From Brettanomyces bruxellensis (lineage: Eukaryota; Ascomycota; Pichiomycetes; Pichiales; Pichiaceae): 64,000 nucleotides of DNA. The stretch lies in the NCBI RefSeq assembly GCF_011074885.1, contig NC_054689.1, positions 1,736,001 through 1,800,000 on the forward strand. The letters are read 5' to 3'. The notes beneath the pieces were generated by a model that made no database searches, was not told the origin of the DNA, and saw only the letters and a program-made list of their open reading frames with translations. Below, piece after piece: positions 31,888-41,338 of this stretch. Numbering within the stretch: the first letter of the stretch is position 1; each line of letters opens with the position of its first letter. The position numbers were made by a program, and so were the translations under genes.

Positions 31888-33279
31888 CTAATCTGCTGAT
31901 ATTTCTGGTTTCCACATTCTAATTGTTTTATCCACATTTCCAGTAACAAGTCTTATTCCGCTTCTGTCAAAAGATGAGCATAGTATGCCTCTCTCGCTAT
32001 CCATTGAGCCGGATATTGGCGTGTTTCTACCATCCTGAAAAATTCTTCCAGTATCCCAGTCCCAAAATCCATATTGTCCATTATCACATCCCACAAACAT
32101 CTCACCATCATTATTGCAACAATTTGTGTTTAATAGTAAATTACCCTCAGAAAGCTGGTCATGTTTCAAAAACTCCATGTTTTGCAAATATTCACAATTT
32201 GGAAGCCTGAACTTTTTCAGGCCATCAGCAGAACCGGAAACAAACTCACCATTGTCACTATTGCAGCAAAATGTTCTTACCGACTTTGAGTGGTATGTAA
32301 GTGTTTTAGAACATTTGCCTGCAATTAAATCCCATGTTTTAACTGTGGAGTCCATGGAACAGCTTATGATTTGCGGATCTGTAGGCCGACAGCTCACTTT
32401 ATTCACTGTATTTTTATGCCCAGTTAGCGTATACACTGGTAGCCTTGTACGAATGTCCCAAACCTTAACAGATGAATCCCGGCTTCCTGTGACGATAAGA
32501 TCTAAAGTAGGATGGATGTCAATAGAATAGACTGAACTCAAATGTCCATGGTAGTCTCTTACCACTTTATTTTTTTCAAGATCCCAACATCTGACCGTTT
32601 TATCTTCGGAGCAGCTGAACATATATGGGTGTCTATCGGATATGACAATTCCCCTAACAGCCATAACGTGGCCAGTTAAGGTATGCATCAATTGACCACT
32701 AGCCAAATTCCATATTTTAATAGTCCGATCACTGGATCCAGTTGCAAAATATTCATTATTCGGGTCAAATCCGAGTGCGGTAACCTGTCCGGTGTGTCCT
32801 ACAAGAACACGAAACAGTTTCCAAGTTGGGTGGACTTTCATATTTTGTCCTGGAGCACTTTCTGCGATTTCCGGGACAATCAGTTCATTTGCAAGCAAAT
32901 CTTCTGGTTTCTTTTGCCCAATAAATCCGGAATTATCCCGAATTTGTAAACCCAATTGACTTGCACTCTTTGTAATCGTGAGATCTGTAGATGTAGTCAT
33001 ATTATCTAATGGCGGGAGATCAAGATCGTCCTCCCCGCTTTTCCTCCCAGCTTCCTTCTCCCTCATCACCTCCAAAATGTTCTTGTGCCTATTCAGCTTT
33101 TTCTGCAAAAATTTTGGTAGCTGTCTGTATTCATCATTAAAGTTTGTTCTAGTAATTGCGGTCTCGTAGATTCGATCGCCTCTTTCATTTGAAAGTGTAC
33201 TCTTTAAATTCGATGCATTCCTATCGGAGAAAACTTGCTTCTTAATATTTTCTATGCTATTGTAGCTGCTAAGCGTCAT
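31888..33279 (-). CDS. PRP46: Spliceosomal WD40 protein Prp46 (PLRG1)
   Basis: Component of the Prp19-associated (NTC) complex needed for spliceosome activation. Start ATG at 33279 gives 463 residues (the frame is open to 33318 with no ATG). After a polar N-terminus, seven WD40 repeats start at about 150 with [20 protein letters not shown], then [32 protein letters not shown] and [11 protein letters not shown]. These match the Prp46/PLRG1 subfamily. Divergent from SQT1. Confidence 0.93.
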   Translation of the reverse strand: MTLSSYNSIENIKKQVFSDRNASNLKSTLSNERGDRIYETAITRTNFNDEYRQLPKFLQKKLNRHKNILEVMREKEAGRKSGEDDLDLPPLDNMTTSTDLTITKSASQLGLQIRDNSGFIGQKKPEDLLANELIVPEIAESAPGQNMKVHPTWKLFRVLVGHTGQVTALGFDPNNEYFATGSSDRTIKIWNLASGQLMHTLTGHVMAVRGIVISDRHPYMFSCSEDKTVRCWDLEKNKVVRDYHGHLSSVYSIDIHPTLDLIVTGSRDSSVKVWDIRTRLPVYTLTGHKNTVNKVSCRPTDPQIISCSMDSTVKTWDLIAGKCSKTLTYHSKSVRTFCCNSDNGEFVSGSADGLKKFRLPNCEYLQNMEFLKHDQLSEGNLLLNTNCCNNDGEMFVGCDNGQYGFWDWDTGRIFQDGRNTPISGSMDSERGILCSSFDRSGIRLVTGNVDKTIRMWKPEISAD

Positions 33280-33591
33280 AGTCCTTACAGTATTAAAATA
33301 GTCGAGTCGAAAGGACAAGAAGACGGATATTGCATATATCTCTTTCGTGCTCTATCTAGGGACTGGGTATGAAGACCGCTGTAAACTGATAGATAAGTAC
33401 GATGGCGGATGAAAAATAAAAACATGAAAAAAATAAAAATAAAAATAAAAAATGCGACTCAGTAAAATTCACCAGGCAAAAAAATTTTAGCTACATTGAT
33501 GGTTTAGAGCCCTTATGGTTTACGTGGAAGGCTCACACTCCTTCAAATAACACACAGAGTTTAGATTAGCATTTGTTTAAACTTTACTGGC
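33280..33591. other. Divergent promoter PRP46 / SQT1
   Basis: About 310 bp between divergent starts, with an (AAAAAT)n-like A-rich stretch at about 33424-33450. No specific factor sites recognised. Confidence 0.5.
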
Positions 33592-34857
33592 ATGTCTGAG
33601 GAAGAAAAAGTGCAAGGGGATTCCCCAGAACAGCCTGAGTTTGTTGAGACTCAAGATGTTGAAGAAGTGGTCCAAGATGATGATCAGCAGCAAACGAGTC
33701 CACAGCCGGGTGAAAATATTTCTGGAAACGATGTCAAAATGAATGAAGATGGAAATATAGAAATAGATATGTCAAACAATTCTAACGCATACTTTGATCA
33801 GCATACTGATTCAATCTTTACAATTGCCACGCACCCCACTTTACCGTTGGCTGTTAGTGGTGGTGGAGATAACGTGGCTTATTTATGGACGACCCACACT
33901 TCACCTACTAGATTGGCTGGAAAGTTGGAAGGTTACACGGAATCGGTTATCGCCTCGGAATTCACCCCAGACGGTAAATTTTTGGTGACTGGGGACATGA
34001 CAGGAAAAATTCTTATTCACAAGGCCACCAAACGAGGACAGGTTTGGGTTCCGTATGGTGAATTACAGCAAGTTGAAGAGATTTCGTGGATCACTATGCA
34101 TCCAAAGGAAGATATTTTTGCCTTTGGAGCGACGGACGGCTCTGTGTGGGCATATCAGATTGGTGCAAACAAGGAAATCAGTTTGATCTTTACAGGCTAC
34201 TCGCACTCGTTGGACTGTACTGCTGGAGAGTTTTTCGATGTTAATAATAATTTTGGCGAGCTCAAGTTGGCTACTGCATGTGAGGACGGTACAATTATTG
34301 GTTGGAATTGCTACACTTCGAACCAACTTTTTCACATTCACACGGCTGAACTTAAAGGTATAACACCACCTTGGGTCACGCTGTCCGTGTATTCAAATAC
34401 GGGAAAAATTGCTGCAGTCGGTTCTAGAGATTCGCACGTTGCCATAGTAAACTTGGAAACAGGCACGGTCGTAAAAGTGATAACTGCACTTACTCCAAAG
34501 GACACGGATGATGTGTTTGATGCTTCTATTGAAGGTCTCTCTTGGTGCAAGTCTCTTCCTCTTTTGGCACTCGGTCTTGTCTCGGGAGACGTTTTTATAA
34601 TAGACACCAGAACATGGCAGGTGAGGAAGAAGATGAAGTGCCAGGATGCAATCACTAAATTGACGTTTTTCAAAGACACGCCGTTTTTACTTGGTTCATC
34701 AATGGAAGGTAAAGTGTACAAGTGGGATGCCAGAACTGGATCTGTTATCCAGAGTTATACTGGCCACCATATGGGTGTCCTGGACTTTGCTATTGATTGT
34801 GCCGATAGACTTGTCACCGCTGGAGATGATGGTGTTTCCTTGGTGTTCACAATTTAG
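33592..34857 (+). CDS. SQT1: Ribosomal protein L10 chaperone Sqt1 (WD40)
   Basis: Dedicated chaperone that captures the N-terminus of newly made Rpl10 (uL16). The 421-residue protein has an acidic N-terminal tail (about 1-60, rich in Glu, Asp and Gln) followed by a WD40 propeller with HTDSIFTIATHPTLPLAVSGG, TPDGKFLVTGDMTGKI and ISWITMHPKEDIFAFGATDG. The human relative is AAMP. Length is near S. cerevisiae Sqt1 (431 aa). It ends about 120 bp from the convergent RIB5 stop. Confidence 0.93.
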   Translation: MSEEEKVQGDSPEQPEFVETQDVEEVVQDDDQQQTSPQPGENISGNDVKMNEDGNIEIDMSNNSNAYFDQHTDSIFTIATHPTLPLAVSGGGDNVAYLWTTHTSPTRLAGKLEGYTESVIASEFTPDGKFLVTGDMTGKILIHKATKRGQVWVPYGELQQVEEISWITMHPKEDIFAFGATDGSVWAYQIGANKEISLIFTGYSHSLDCTAGEFFDVNNNFGELKLATACEDGTIIGWNCYTSNQLFHIHTAELKGITPPWVTLSVYSNTGKIAAVGSRDSHVAIVNLETGTVVKVITALTPKDTDDVFDASIEGLSWCKSLPLLALGLVSGDVFIIDTRTWQVRKKMKCQDAITKLTFFKDTPFLLGSSMEGKVYKWDARTGSVIQSYTGHHMGVLDFAIDCADRLVTAGDDGVSLVFTI

Positions 34858-34975
34858 GGATCTCGATGTATCTAGTATAATAATATTAAAAAGCACGCAT
34901 AAACATATCTAAATCATAACAAACGTAACGTATATAACAATAGTCAAAGGAACGGTGGAAATATGTTCACTCACA

Positions 34976-35689
34976 TTAATCGTTTCTGGTCGAGCTGGAG
35001 AGCTTTTTGTCGATAATCCTCGAAACAAGCTGATATAATGGTGAGTTCTCGTTGCTTATCTGGCTTCCGAGCTGCAACTCAACTTGCCGACTGATAAGTT
35101 TACCGGTAAGATCAACTTCAATGTTGACATAATCACCGATCTTCTTTAGTGGTAAAACGACCTTAGACTGTGTGTAGGCAACCATCATAATGCTGAAAGT
35201 GGCTTCCTGATAGTTCACACCAGTAACAGTTAAGCTGGTTCCGTCGACAGCAATGAATCCCTTAGGAACAATGTAATTGATAAACTCGCTATCCCTAAGC
35301 CGGAAAGTGAAGGAAATAGAATTGCCGTCCGGGTGACGGTTTATAATTTCAGCAATTGTGTCAACGTGTCCCTGGACTAAATGACCACCGAAACGCACAT
35401 TACCAGAAATTGCTCTTTCCAGGTTCACCTTATCGCCAACTTTCGATGATCCGAGTGTCGTCCGGCGAAGAGTTTCATCCGAAATACCAACCTTGAACGA
35501 ATCGTTGTTGAATTCTGTTACGGTCAAGCAGGTTCCATTAATAGCAATAGAATCACCTAAATGGCAATCTTTTAATATTGGTCCGGCATTTTCAATCGTT
35601 AATGAGGCACCATTACCTCCTGTTTGGCTGTCGTCAAGAGCTAAGTACTTCTGCACAGAACCGATCTGCTCGATAATACCAGTAAACAT
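34976..35689 (-). CDS. RIB5: Riboflavin synthase
   Basis: Last enzyme of riboflavin synthesis: it dismutates two 6,7-dimethyl-8-ribityllumazine molecules to riboflavin. The 237-residue protein has two lumazine-binding barrels, with the start MFTGIIEQIGSV, INGTCLTV (first repeat), RFGGHLVQGHVD and VDGTSLTVTGV (second repeat). The length matches S. cerevisiae Rib5 (238 aa). No targeting sequence. The promoter is the long gap shared with the malate dehydrogenase gene. Confidence 0.97.
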   Translation of the reverse strand: MFTGIIEQIGSVQKYLALDDSQTGGNGASLTIENAGPILKDCHLGDSIAINGTCLTVTEFNNDSFKVGISDETLRRTTLGSSKVGDKVNLERAISGNVRFGGHLVQGHVDTIAEIINRHPDGNSISFTFRLRDSEFINYIVPKGFIAVDGTSLTVTGVNYQEATFSIMMVAYTQSKVVLPLKKIGDYVNIEVDLTGKLISRQVELQLGSQISNENSPLYQLVSRIIDKKLSSSTRND

Positions 35690-36797
35690 ATTTAATTAGC
35701 GCTGAAATTTAGAGAATGAAAGCAAAGAATCCCAAAATCTTTATTCTATGGAAAATGTAATTATAGAATGAACTGGCCTTGGGTATAATGTAAAAAAGAC
35801 GAATTCTTAGATTGATCGATTATTTGTTAGAAGAGAAAAATAAAGCGAATCAGGCAAAAAGCACTGGAGAAAAGTAATAAAAAAAGTGCAGGCTGAGAAT
35901 AAAGCGAGAGAGAGAGAGAGCACCAACCTCATCGGACTCAGACAAAGAGGTAAAATAAAATTAAAGGTGGAACAATAATAAGTCTAGAAATCAGGAAACA
36001 TTGCAAACATGCATTATGAAAATTTTTCTATATAATTCAATGTATTTACGTATATTTTTGCCCATAGCTATATATAGACGATCTTTTCCTGTTATGTAGA
36101 TTCTAAACTCCCCCATCTTTTGAGTACCAACGGAGGTTTGACTTGTGAAGTGACGGGAAGTGTGGTTTTAGAAAAAATTATGGTGCTTACCATTGATGCT
36201 ATATATCATTGGAATATTTTATGTACTGGATTACTTTAACCATACGGATATGATTTTAGTAATTTGGTACATCATCAAATCATAAAAGTATTGGGATATT
36301 ATCTCCGTGGTTGTTCTGATTATAATGATGACGGTAAACGATTCCCATATATCGATTTAATGCTTTTACAGAGGTTGGCTGGTGTTGAAATTTACGAATT
36401 TCCAAAGATACCGGCTAACTTTTGAAGGGCACTTATAATTAATCCTTCTTCAGACATTGTAGTGTCTTAAATGTCGAGTGACTAGCTTTATATATCTTTT
36501 ATTGTTGAAAAGGTCCGATCAGTGTGCTTTTTATGGTAAAGAAATGGTGTCATTGGAACCATGCGAATCCCAGAAGACAAGCAAACATACTCTCCAAGTT
36601 TTCCTAACCCTTTTTTCTCAACATCTGGTGTAAGGTTTTATCTAAATATTTCATCTGTTAGATTCTAAGTGATATATTGCAGTTTCAGGTAAGCAGGCAG
36701 ATAACATATATTTTAAGCGACGGAATGTTCAATTCAGTGTTTTTTTAAATGATCTATAAAGATTTAGATTCACAGGCAACGAAGTCCAATCTGCGTT

Positions 36798-36840
36798 GTC
36801 ATAATTACCTGCTTGGTTAAACCAAGCAGGTAATTATGAC
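36798..36840. repeat. Perfect 43-bp inverted repeat (21-bp arms, 1-nt centre)
   Basis: The left arm 36798-36818 (gtcataattacctgcttggt plus t) is the exact reverse complement of 36820-36840, with a single A at 36819. Both arms contain TAATTA cores. The element lies about 600 bp upstream of the malate dehydrogenase ATG. No target duplication flanks it. It could form a cruciform or RNA hairpin, or be a symmetric protein-binding site. Confidence 0.95.
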
Positions 36841-37099
36841 TCTCCTTTTCATTTTAATGTATTCCTATAATGCGATTGAAAGAAAGTAATGGCAGATATG
36901 CAGTAGTGGTCATGATGTTTATACCGTTACAATTACAATATCGCACTTTTCTGAGATTTCAGCAAGAAACCTGAAACGAATACATTGATTTCTCCTCGCC
37001 GGTTATAGGAATCCGAATTTTTTTGCTACCGAGAAAATGACATTTTCTCGATGAGCTATTGTCTAACTAAAAAATTTAGAGAAAAGAATAGTTGTATTA

Positions 37100-37105
37100 C
37101 CCCGC
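37100..37105 (-). promoter_or_regulatory. Candidate Mig1 (glucose repression) site upstream of malate dehydrogenase
   Basis: On the minus strand GCGGGG fits the Mig1 core SYGGGG. It lies about 335 bp upstream of the malate dehydrogenase ATG. Six-base match only, so weak; plausible because cytosolic malate dehydrogenase is glucose-repressed in S. cerevisiae. Confidence 0.3.
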
Positions 37106-37265
37106 AAAGGCGGAGATTTGAATCGCGCCTTGTTAGGTTCCACTTTAGTACTGCATGACGTATTTTATGTAGCCGCATTTAAATACACAGTCCGTCAGTA
37201 TAAGTGGTAAATGGTTGCTGTGTTAAAATCTCATTTACTGGATTATTAATTTTGTGTTCTTTTGC

Positions 37266-37273
37266 TATAAATA
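37266..37273 (+). promoter_or_regulatory. TATA box of malate dehydrogenase gene
   Basis: TATAAATA about 170 bp upstream of the ATG at 37441. A second AT-rich stretch (about 37393-37405) is closer and could also serve. Confidence 0.55.
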
Positions 37274-37440
37274 CGGATCGGGATCTTATTTTTTTTTATT
37301 TTTTTGTGTGTGCGTCCGTATTTCCTCGAACAAAATTTGTATCAGCTCTACATTTAAATTCTTTGCAAATTAATTAGGCAGATTTTATTGCAACATTATA
37401 TATTATACGGACCATTGAACGCATTTTAAATATAAACAAA

Positions 37441-38490
37441 ATGGATACCGAGGGACAGTTTAAAGGAGCTAAGGTAACCGTTATAGGAGCAGCAGGAGGA
37501 ATTGGACAACCATTGTCCTTGATGCTAAAGGCAAATTTTAAAGTCGGAAAACTTTCACTTTATGATGTTTCAGGAGCTGTCAGTGGTGTCGCCATGGATC
37601 TTTCACATATCGACACACCAGCCCATATTGAATGGTTTACGCCTAAAAATGGTGGATTGAAAAAAGCATTAACTGGATCTGAATACGTTCTTGTTCCTGC
37701 AGGAGTCCCTAGAAAGCCAGGAATGTCGAGAAATGACTTGTTCAAGATAAATGCTGGTATATGTGCAGAGTTGGCCACAGCAATTGCAGAGTTTAGTCCT
37801 AATGCGACTACGCTTGTAATTTCGAACCCTGTCAATTCCACCGTTCCTGTTTTTGTGGAGATATTGAAAAGACACGGTGTGTTCAATGCAAGAAAACTTT
37901 TTGGTGTCACAACGTTGGATTCTGTTAGGGCTGACACGTTTCTTCACCGAATAAAGCCAGAAATGAAATGGGGACTAATCAGAGTTGTCGGTGGACACTC
38001 TGGAGATACTATTGTTCCCTTATTGTCAACCGTTTTAGGAACAGAGATGAATAAAGTTCCCCGGGAAAAAATTCAAGCTGTTGTTCATCATACCCAATAC
38101 GGCGGTGATGAAGTGATCAAGGCAAAAAACGGGGGTGGGTCTTCTACATTGTCGATGGCTTACGCAGCTAATAAGTTTTTCTGCACAGTATTGAATGGGC
38201 GTGACCAATTTTCAAAGGATCATGTTGGATGCACGTATGTTTGCTTGGAAGATGAGAGTATAAATGGAGTTTCTGAGTTAAAGGGTCTCTTAAGAACATT
38301 CAAGAAGGATCAGAATTTGGATATGAAGTACTTTGCTATACCTTGTGTGTTCGGACAACATGGAATAGAAAGAGTTATGTATGAATGTTTGGAAAAGCTT
38401 CATCCATACGAAAAAGAAATGGTAGAAATCTGCTGCGATTCGTTACCTGGAAATTACGAAAAGGGATTGGAATTTACAAGGACATACTGA
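37441..38490 (+). CDS. MDH2: NAD-dependent malate dehydrogenase, cytosolic type
   Basis: Interconverts malate and oxaloacetate. The 349-residue protein starts the Rossmann fold at once (KVTVIGAAGGIGQPLSLML, about 11-29). Substrate and catalytic residues are in PAGVPRKPGMSRNDLF, ISNPVNS, TTLDSVRADTF and the active-site His of VVGGHSGDTIVPL. There is no mitochondrial presequence, and the C-terminus (EFTRTY) is not a peroxisomal SKL-type signal, so the cytosolic (Mdh2-like) form used in gluconeogenesis and the glyoxylate route is most likely. Paralog naming is by location signals only. TATA box and a candidate Mig1 site lie upstream. Confidence 0.85.
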   Translation: MDTEGQFKGAKVTVIGAAGGIGQPLSLMLKANFKVGKLSLYDVSGAVSGVAMDLSHIDTPAHIEWFTPKNGGLKKALTGSEYVLVPAGVPRKPGMSRNDLFKINAGICAELATAIAEFSPNATTLVISNPVNSTVPVFVEILKRHGVFNARKLFGVTTLDSVRADTFLHRIKPEMKWGLIRVVGGHSGDTIVPLLSTVLGTEMNKVPREKIQAVVHHTQYGGDEVIKAKNGGGSSTLSMAYAANKFFCTVLNGRDQFSKDHVGCTYVCLEDESINGVSELKGLLRTFKKDQNLDMKYFAIPCVFGQHGIERVMYECLEKLHPYEKEMVEICCDSLPGNYEKGLEFTRTY

Positions 38491-38843
38491 GGATTTCAAG
38501 GTTAAATTATAGTTTATGTGCTTGGTCCACGTTCAGGAATTAATGATTATATAAATGGAAATAAAATTTGGTTAATAATGGGAAAACTTCTATCACGAAG
38601 CACAAGATTATTCACGTATTATGAGATCTGCATCAACCCGTAAGTTTGATACCTACACATCTTAGCTACTTTTTTAGTGCTACAATGAAAATATTGCAAA
38701 ACCTTATGTGCTTTTCATTATATTAATATGGGTTAAAAAGACACAAAATTTACATCAGTGCGTGTGCAAAAGACAACAAGCCAGAGCAAAGAAGAAACAA
38801 ATGAAACAAAAAAAGAAGAACAAATAAGCTGTCGTTCTACCCT
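38491..38843. other. Convergent 3' region malate dehydrogenase / RPL25
   Basis: About 350 bp between two convergent stop codons; AT-rich, with nothing recognised beyond 3' UTRs. Confidence 0.55.
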
Positions 38844-39741
38844 TCAAATGTAACCAATCTTGTTAGCAATGTCCAAAGCATCATAATCTGAGGTCAACTT
38901 GATGTATGCCTTCTTAGTACCGTTTGGTCTAACCAAGGTGTGAACCTTGTCGGCCTCAACCTCGTAAAGATCCTTCAAAGCCTTCTTGATCTGATATTTG
39001 TTAGCCTTCAATGAAACCTGGAAAACAAGAGTGTTGCTGTCTTCAACCTTCTTCATGGCAGTCTCGGAGGTGATTGGCTGCACGAGAACGGTATGGACAT
39101 CCATTCTTGGGTAATGAGGAACAGACTTCGTGTATTTTGGAGATCTGGCCAACTTCAAAGTGTTTGGACGTCTGAAGGTGGTGCTGTGTCTCACCTTCAA
39201 AGCCTTCTTTGAGCTTGTGCCCTTCAAGGCAGCCCTTTTAGCGTTCTTTGCTTGAGCTATAATAGTTTTAAATATTGTTAGTATTAATGCAATCTCATAA
39301 AAAAATGAACGGTATGTCCCACCAACAAAACAGAATTTCTTCACTTGTGCTATACGCACACGATTCTGGTCCATGCCCAATCATGTTATCATCTTTTTGT
39401 CCGATTTCATTTCTGTAAAACATCATTCTACAATGTGGCACCACTCCTAAATGCTCAGTGTTCTGTATGAATTAAATTTTAAAACTCTTGCAGTACTAAC
39501 GTCCTTTGACACATGCAATCCCAACTCAAATCTATCTTTGAAAAAGATAAATGCTTCATGCTACATCTCACATCTATTTGAATGTCCTTTCCAAGTTGTT
39601 ATGAATGTCAACTGATTTCTGTACACTTGAACCTGCCTTATAATTATTCAAATATCACCAATTTATTGCGGGATTGTTCGTACCTGCGGAAAGCATTTTG
39701 CTTAGATTAATTCTGCTAATATGGTACTTACTTGCAGCCAT
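38844..39741 (-). CDS. RPL25: Ribosomal protein uL23 (Rpl25), one intron
   Basis: Large-subunit protein at the tunnel exit, docking site for SRP and chaperones. Exon 1 is 39732-39741 (MAA plus one base), the intron is 39257-39731 and exon 2 is 38844-39256. The joined product is 140 residues, starting MAATQAKNAKRAALKG. It has KKALKVRHSTTFRRPNTLKL, PITSETAMKKVED, the KANKYQIKKALKDLYEV block and the end DYDALDIANKIGYI, all typical of yeast Rpl25. The promoter has a CACGTGAC box 296 bp upstream. Confidence 0.96.
39257..39731 (-). other. RPL25 intron (475 nt)
   Basis: Minus-strand donor GTAAGT (39731-39726), branch site TACTAAC at 39283-39277 and acceptor TATAG ending at 39257. The intron holds CCGCAGGTACG 40-50 bases from the donor, which looks like an internal AG|GTA junction. 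No convincing snoRNA boxes found. Confidence 0.93.
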
Positions 39742-40233
39742 CGTGTTTGTTGTCTAAATATGCCTGTGGTGTTCAAGTTACTATGGACGGTCAGTTATAA
39801 TATGAAGACTTTAAGATTTAGACTTAGTTGATATATTCAACCTTTTCTCACTCTGAAAAAAAAAAAATAATGGGGGAAAAAATTATCAACCTGAAAATTC
39901 GACCTACGAGGGATGGCCTGCTAAAGCACAGGGAAAATTTTTACCCGGAAGTATCCTGCTTCCCAGAATCAGCTGTACTTGTTAGAAGATTTTCGCGCGC
40001 TGAATTGCAGGGTTATTTTAATCCCCTCTATTATATCACGTGACAATTTTATATTTTATTCTTCATTGCAATTTATGGCTCTAGCTAGAGTTGAGTCAGC
40101 TACCCTGAACTTAATATATGACGAAAAAGCAATCTGCGAATAATATATACAAGAACGCTAAAGATGGTCTATATGGTAAAGATAGAAAATCGACGAATGG
40201 CTCTAAACTTTGCACAATTTTGATGATCTGTAT
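39742..40233. other. RPL25 promoter region
   Basis: About 490 bp between RPL25 and the 3' end of MRPS18. Contains CACGTGAC (40037-40044), AGGGTTA (40009-40015, close to a Tbf1 site) and TTTCGCG (39991-39997). Frames at 39828-40043 and 40118-40447 are not accepted. Confidence 0.65.
40009..40044 (+). promoter_or_regulatory. AGGGTTA plus CACGTGAC boxes of RPL25
   Basis: AGGGTTA at 40009-40015 is similar to the Tbf1 site, and CACGTGAC at 40037-40044 is a Cbf1-type box. The pair is known at ribosomal protein promoters of Candida-type yeasts; here it sits 270-300 bp before the RPL25 ATG. Confidence 0.55.
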
Positions 40234-40939
40234 TCAGATTCTTCTTCTGGAAGGAGACCTAACACCACCAAACTTAAGCTTAGTCATATCTGTTAATTTC
40301 GACAATGCAGGCCTAACACTAGACCCTTCCTTACCCTTTAACGCGTCAAAAAATGCCTTTCTTCCCTTTCCGAAATCGGACACAACTATTTCGAGATTGA
40401 AACAATCATCTAGTATGTTTCTTTCTCTAATTATTTTAAATATATGAGAAGTCAATTGGAATGCAGCTTCATATTCACCCCTCTGTGCCTTTCTAAATCC
40501 AAGATATCCTGTTGATTGTGATAGTATAACCCTTTCTGGAAGAGTTAAATAATATAGTACTTTTTCATTAAATGATTTTTCCGGGTGATTGTGCTCGTAG
40601 TTCATATCCACCTCAACATTGGTAAGTGTTAAGAACGTATTGTTTTTTCTAAATTTGCAATGAAGAATATGCTTCAACACTTTAGTGTTGGTCTCCTTCC
40701 TCAATTGTGGTTGCCTTTTTATCTTTGTGTTATAATTATCTACTTTCAGTGCCGAACCAAATGTATCTCCATGCTCTGCTTCAGCAGTACTTAGTATGCT
40801 TCTAGTGGTTGAAAAGCCTAATAAATTTTACCATCAGTTAGTAAAACAAGCAAGTCAATTTTCACATCCATAACATTTACTTACCTCGAAAACCTGTTCT
40901 AAGGCTTCTTGATGCCTTAGCTATGGAACTGAACATCAT
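40234..40939 (-). CDS. MRPS18: Mitochondrial ribosomal protein uS11m (Mrps18), one intron
   Basis: Small-subunit mitoribosome protein. Exon 1 is 40885-40939, the intron is 40818-40884 and exon 2 is 40234-40817, giving 212 residues. Without splicing, exon 2 has no ATG start. The joined N-terminus (MMFSSIAKASRSLRTGFRG followed by FSTTRS) is a good mitochondrial presequence: Arg/Ser-rich and without acids. The mature part has ILHCKFRKNNTFLTLTNVE, STGYLGFRKAQRGEYEAA, the FGKGRKAFFDALKGKEG stretch and the C-terminus KLKFGGVRSPSRRRI, as in fungal uS11m. Confidence 0.85.
40818..40884 (-). other. MRPS18 intron (67 nt)
   Basis: Minus-strand donor GTAAGT at 40884-40879, branch TACTAAC close to the acceptor (plus-strand gttagta near 40838) and acceptor TTATTAG ending at 40818. 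Splicing joins CGA-G with GC-TTT in frame. Confidence 0.9.
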
Positions 40940-41338
40940 GTAACTTTAAAGGTAATTTGTATATATATAAATTAAAGTTAAGCGGAACCTTCTGTTGTTA
41001 CACTTTTCCCACCTTTCTTCGTGTGCTTTTCAAGAGCTTAACGCGACGTTCTTATGTAATGTTACCTTTCCAATTTTGTGGTATTTTTGCTCAAGCCCAC
41101 GTTACTTTTTGCTTAGTATCATGATACCTTTTGCGACTTTATTGTGGTAATCTTTTTTTTATTTCTTTCCCATTTTCTTTGTTCCATGAATGATTATTTG
41201 GTGTTCGGATTTTTACTTTCTTTCGATTTAAGGTCCTTGGTTAGTAACAGAGCATAATAAATAGTTCATGGGTCGGAAGAGAAATACAGGATCTACCTCC
41301 TTCTTTTATCACAAAATTCTTTGAAAATATTCATCATT
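40940..41338. other. Divergent promoter MRPS18 / CPR7
   Basis: About 400 bp with T-rich patches near 41150-41175. A minus-strand TACTAAC near 41239 has no matching exon and looks accidental. Confidence 0.5.

Larger units (their letters stand above)
35690..37440. other. Long divergent intergenic region RIB5 / malate dehydrogenase
   Basis: About 1.75 kb without a gene. It contains a GA microsatellite near 35905-35920, a perfect 43-bp palindrome at 36798-36840, a possible Mig1 site (reverse complement GCGGGG) at 37100-37105, and a TATA box at 37266-37273. No ORF with a good start and no tRNA seen. Confidence 0.7.

Noticed and set aside
35690..37440. tRNA gene or CRISPR-like array in the long RIB5-malate dehydrogenase gap
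   Set aside because: No B-box (GGTTCGANTCC) or cloverleaf; the palindrome is single, not arrayed.
36980..37440. Cat8-binding CSRE upstream of malate dehydrogenase
   Set aside because: Every CGG/CCG site checked by eye had at least two mismatches to the consensus.
39257..39731. Intron-encoded snoRNA in RPL25
   Set aside because: Boxes similar to C (ATGATG-type) and D (CTGA) occur but not in the right order with a closing stem.
41239..41245. TACTAAC on the minus strand upstream of MRPS18
   Set aside because: No donor or acceptor that would add coding sequence; the MRPS18 intron is explained by the nearer branch site.
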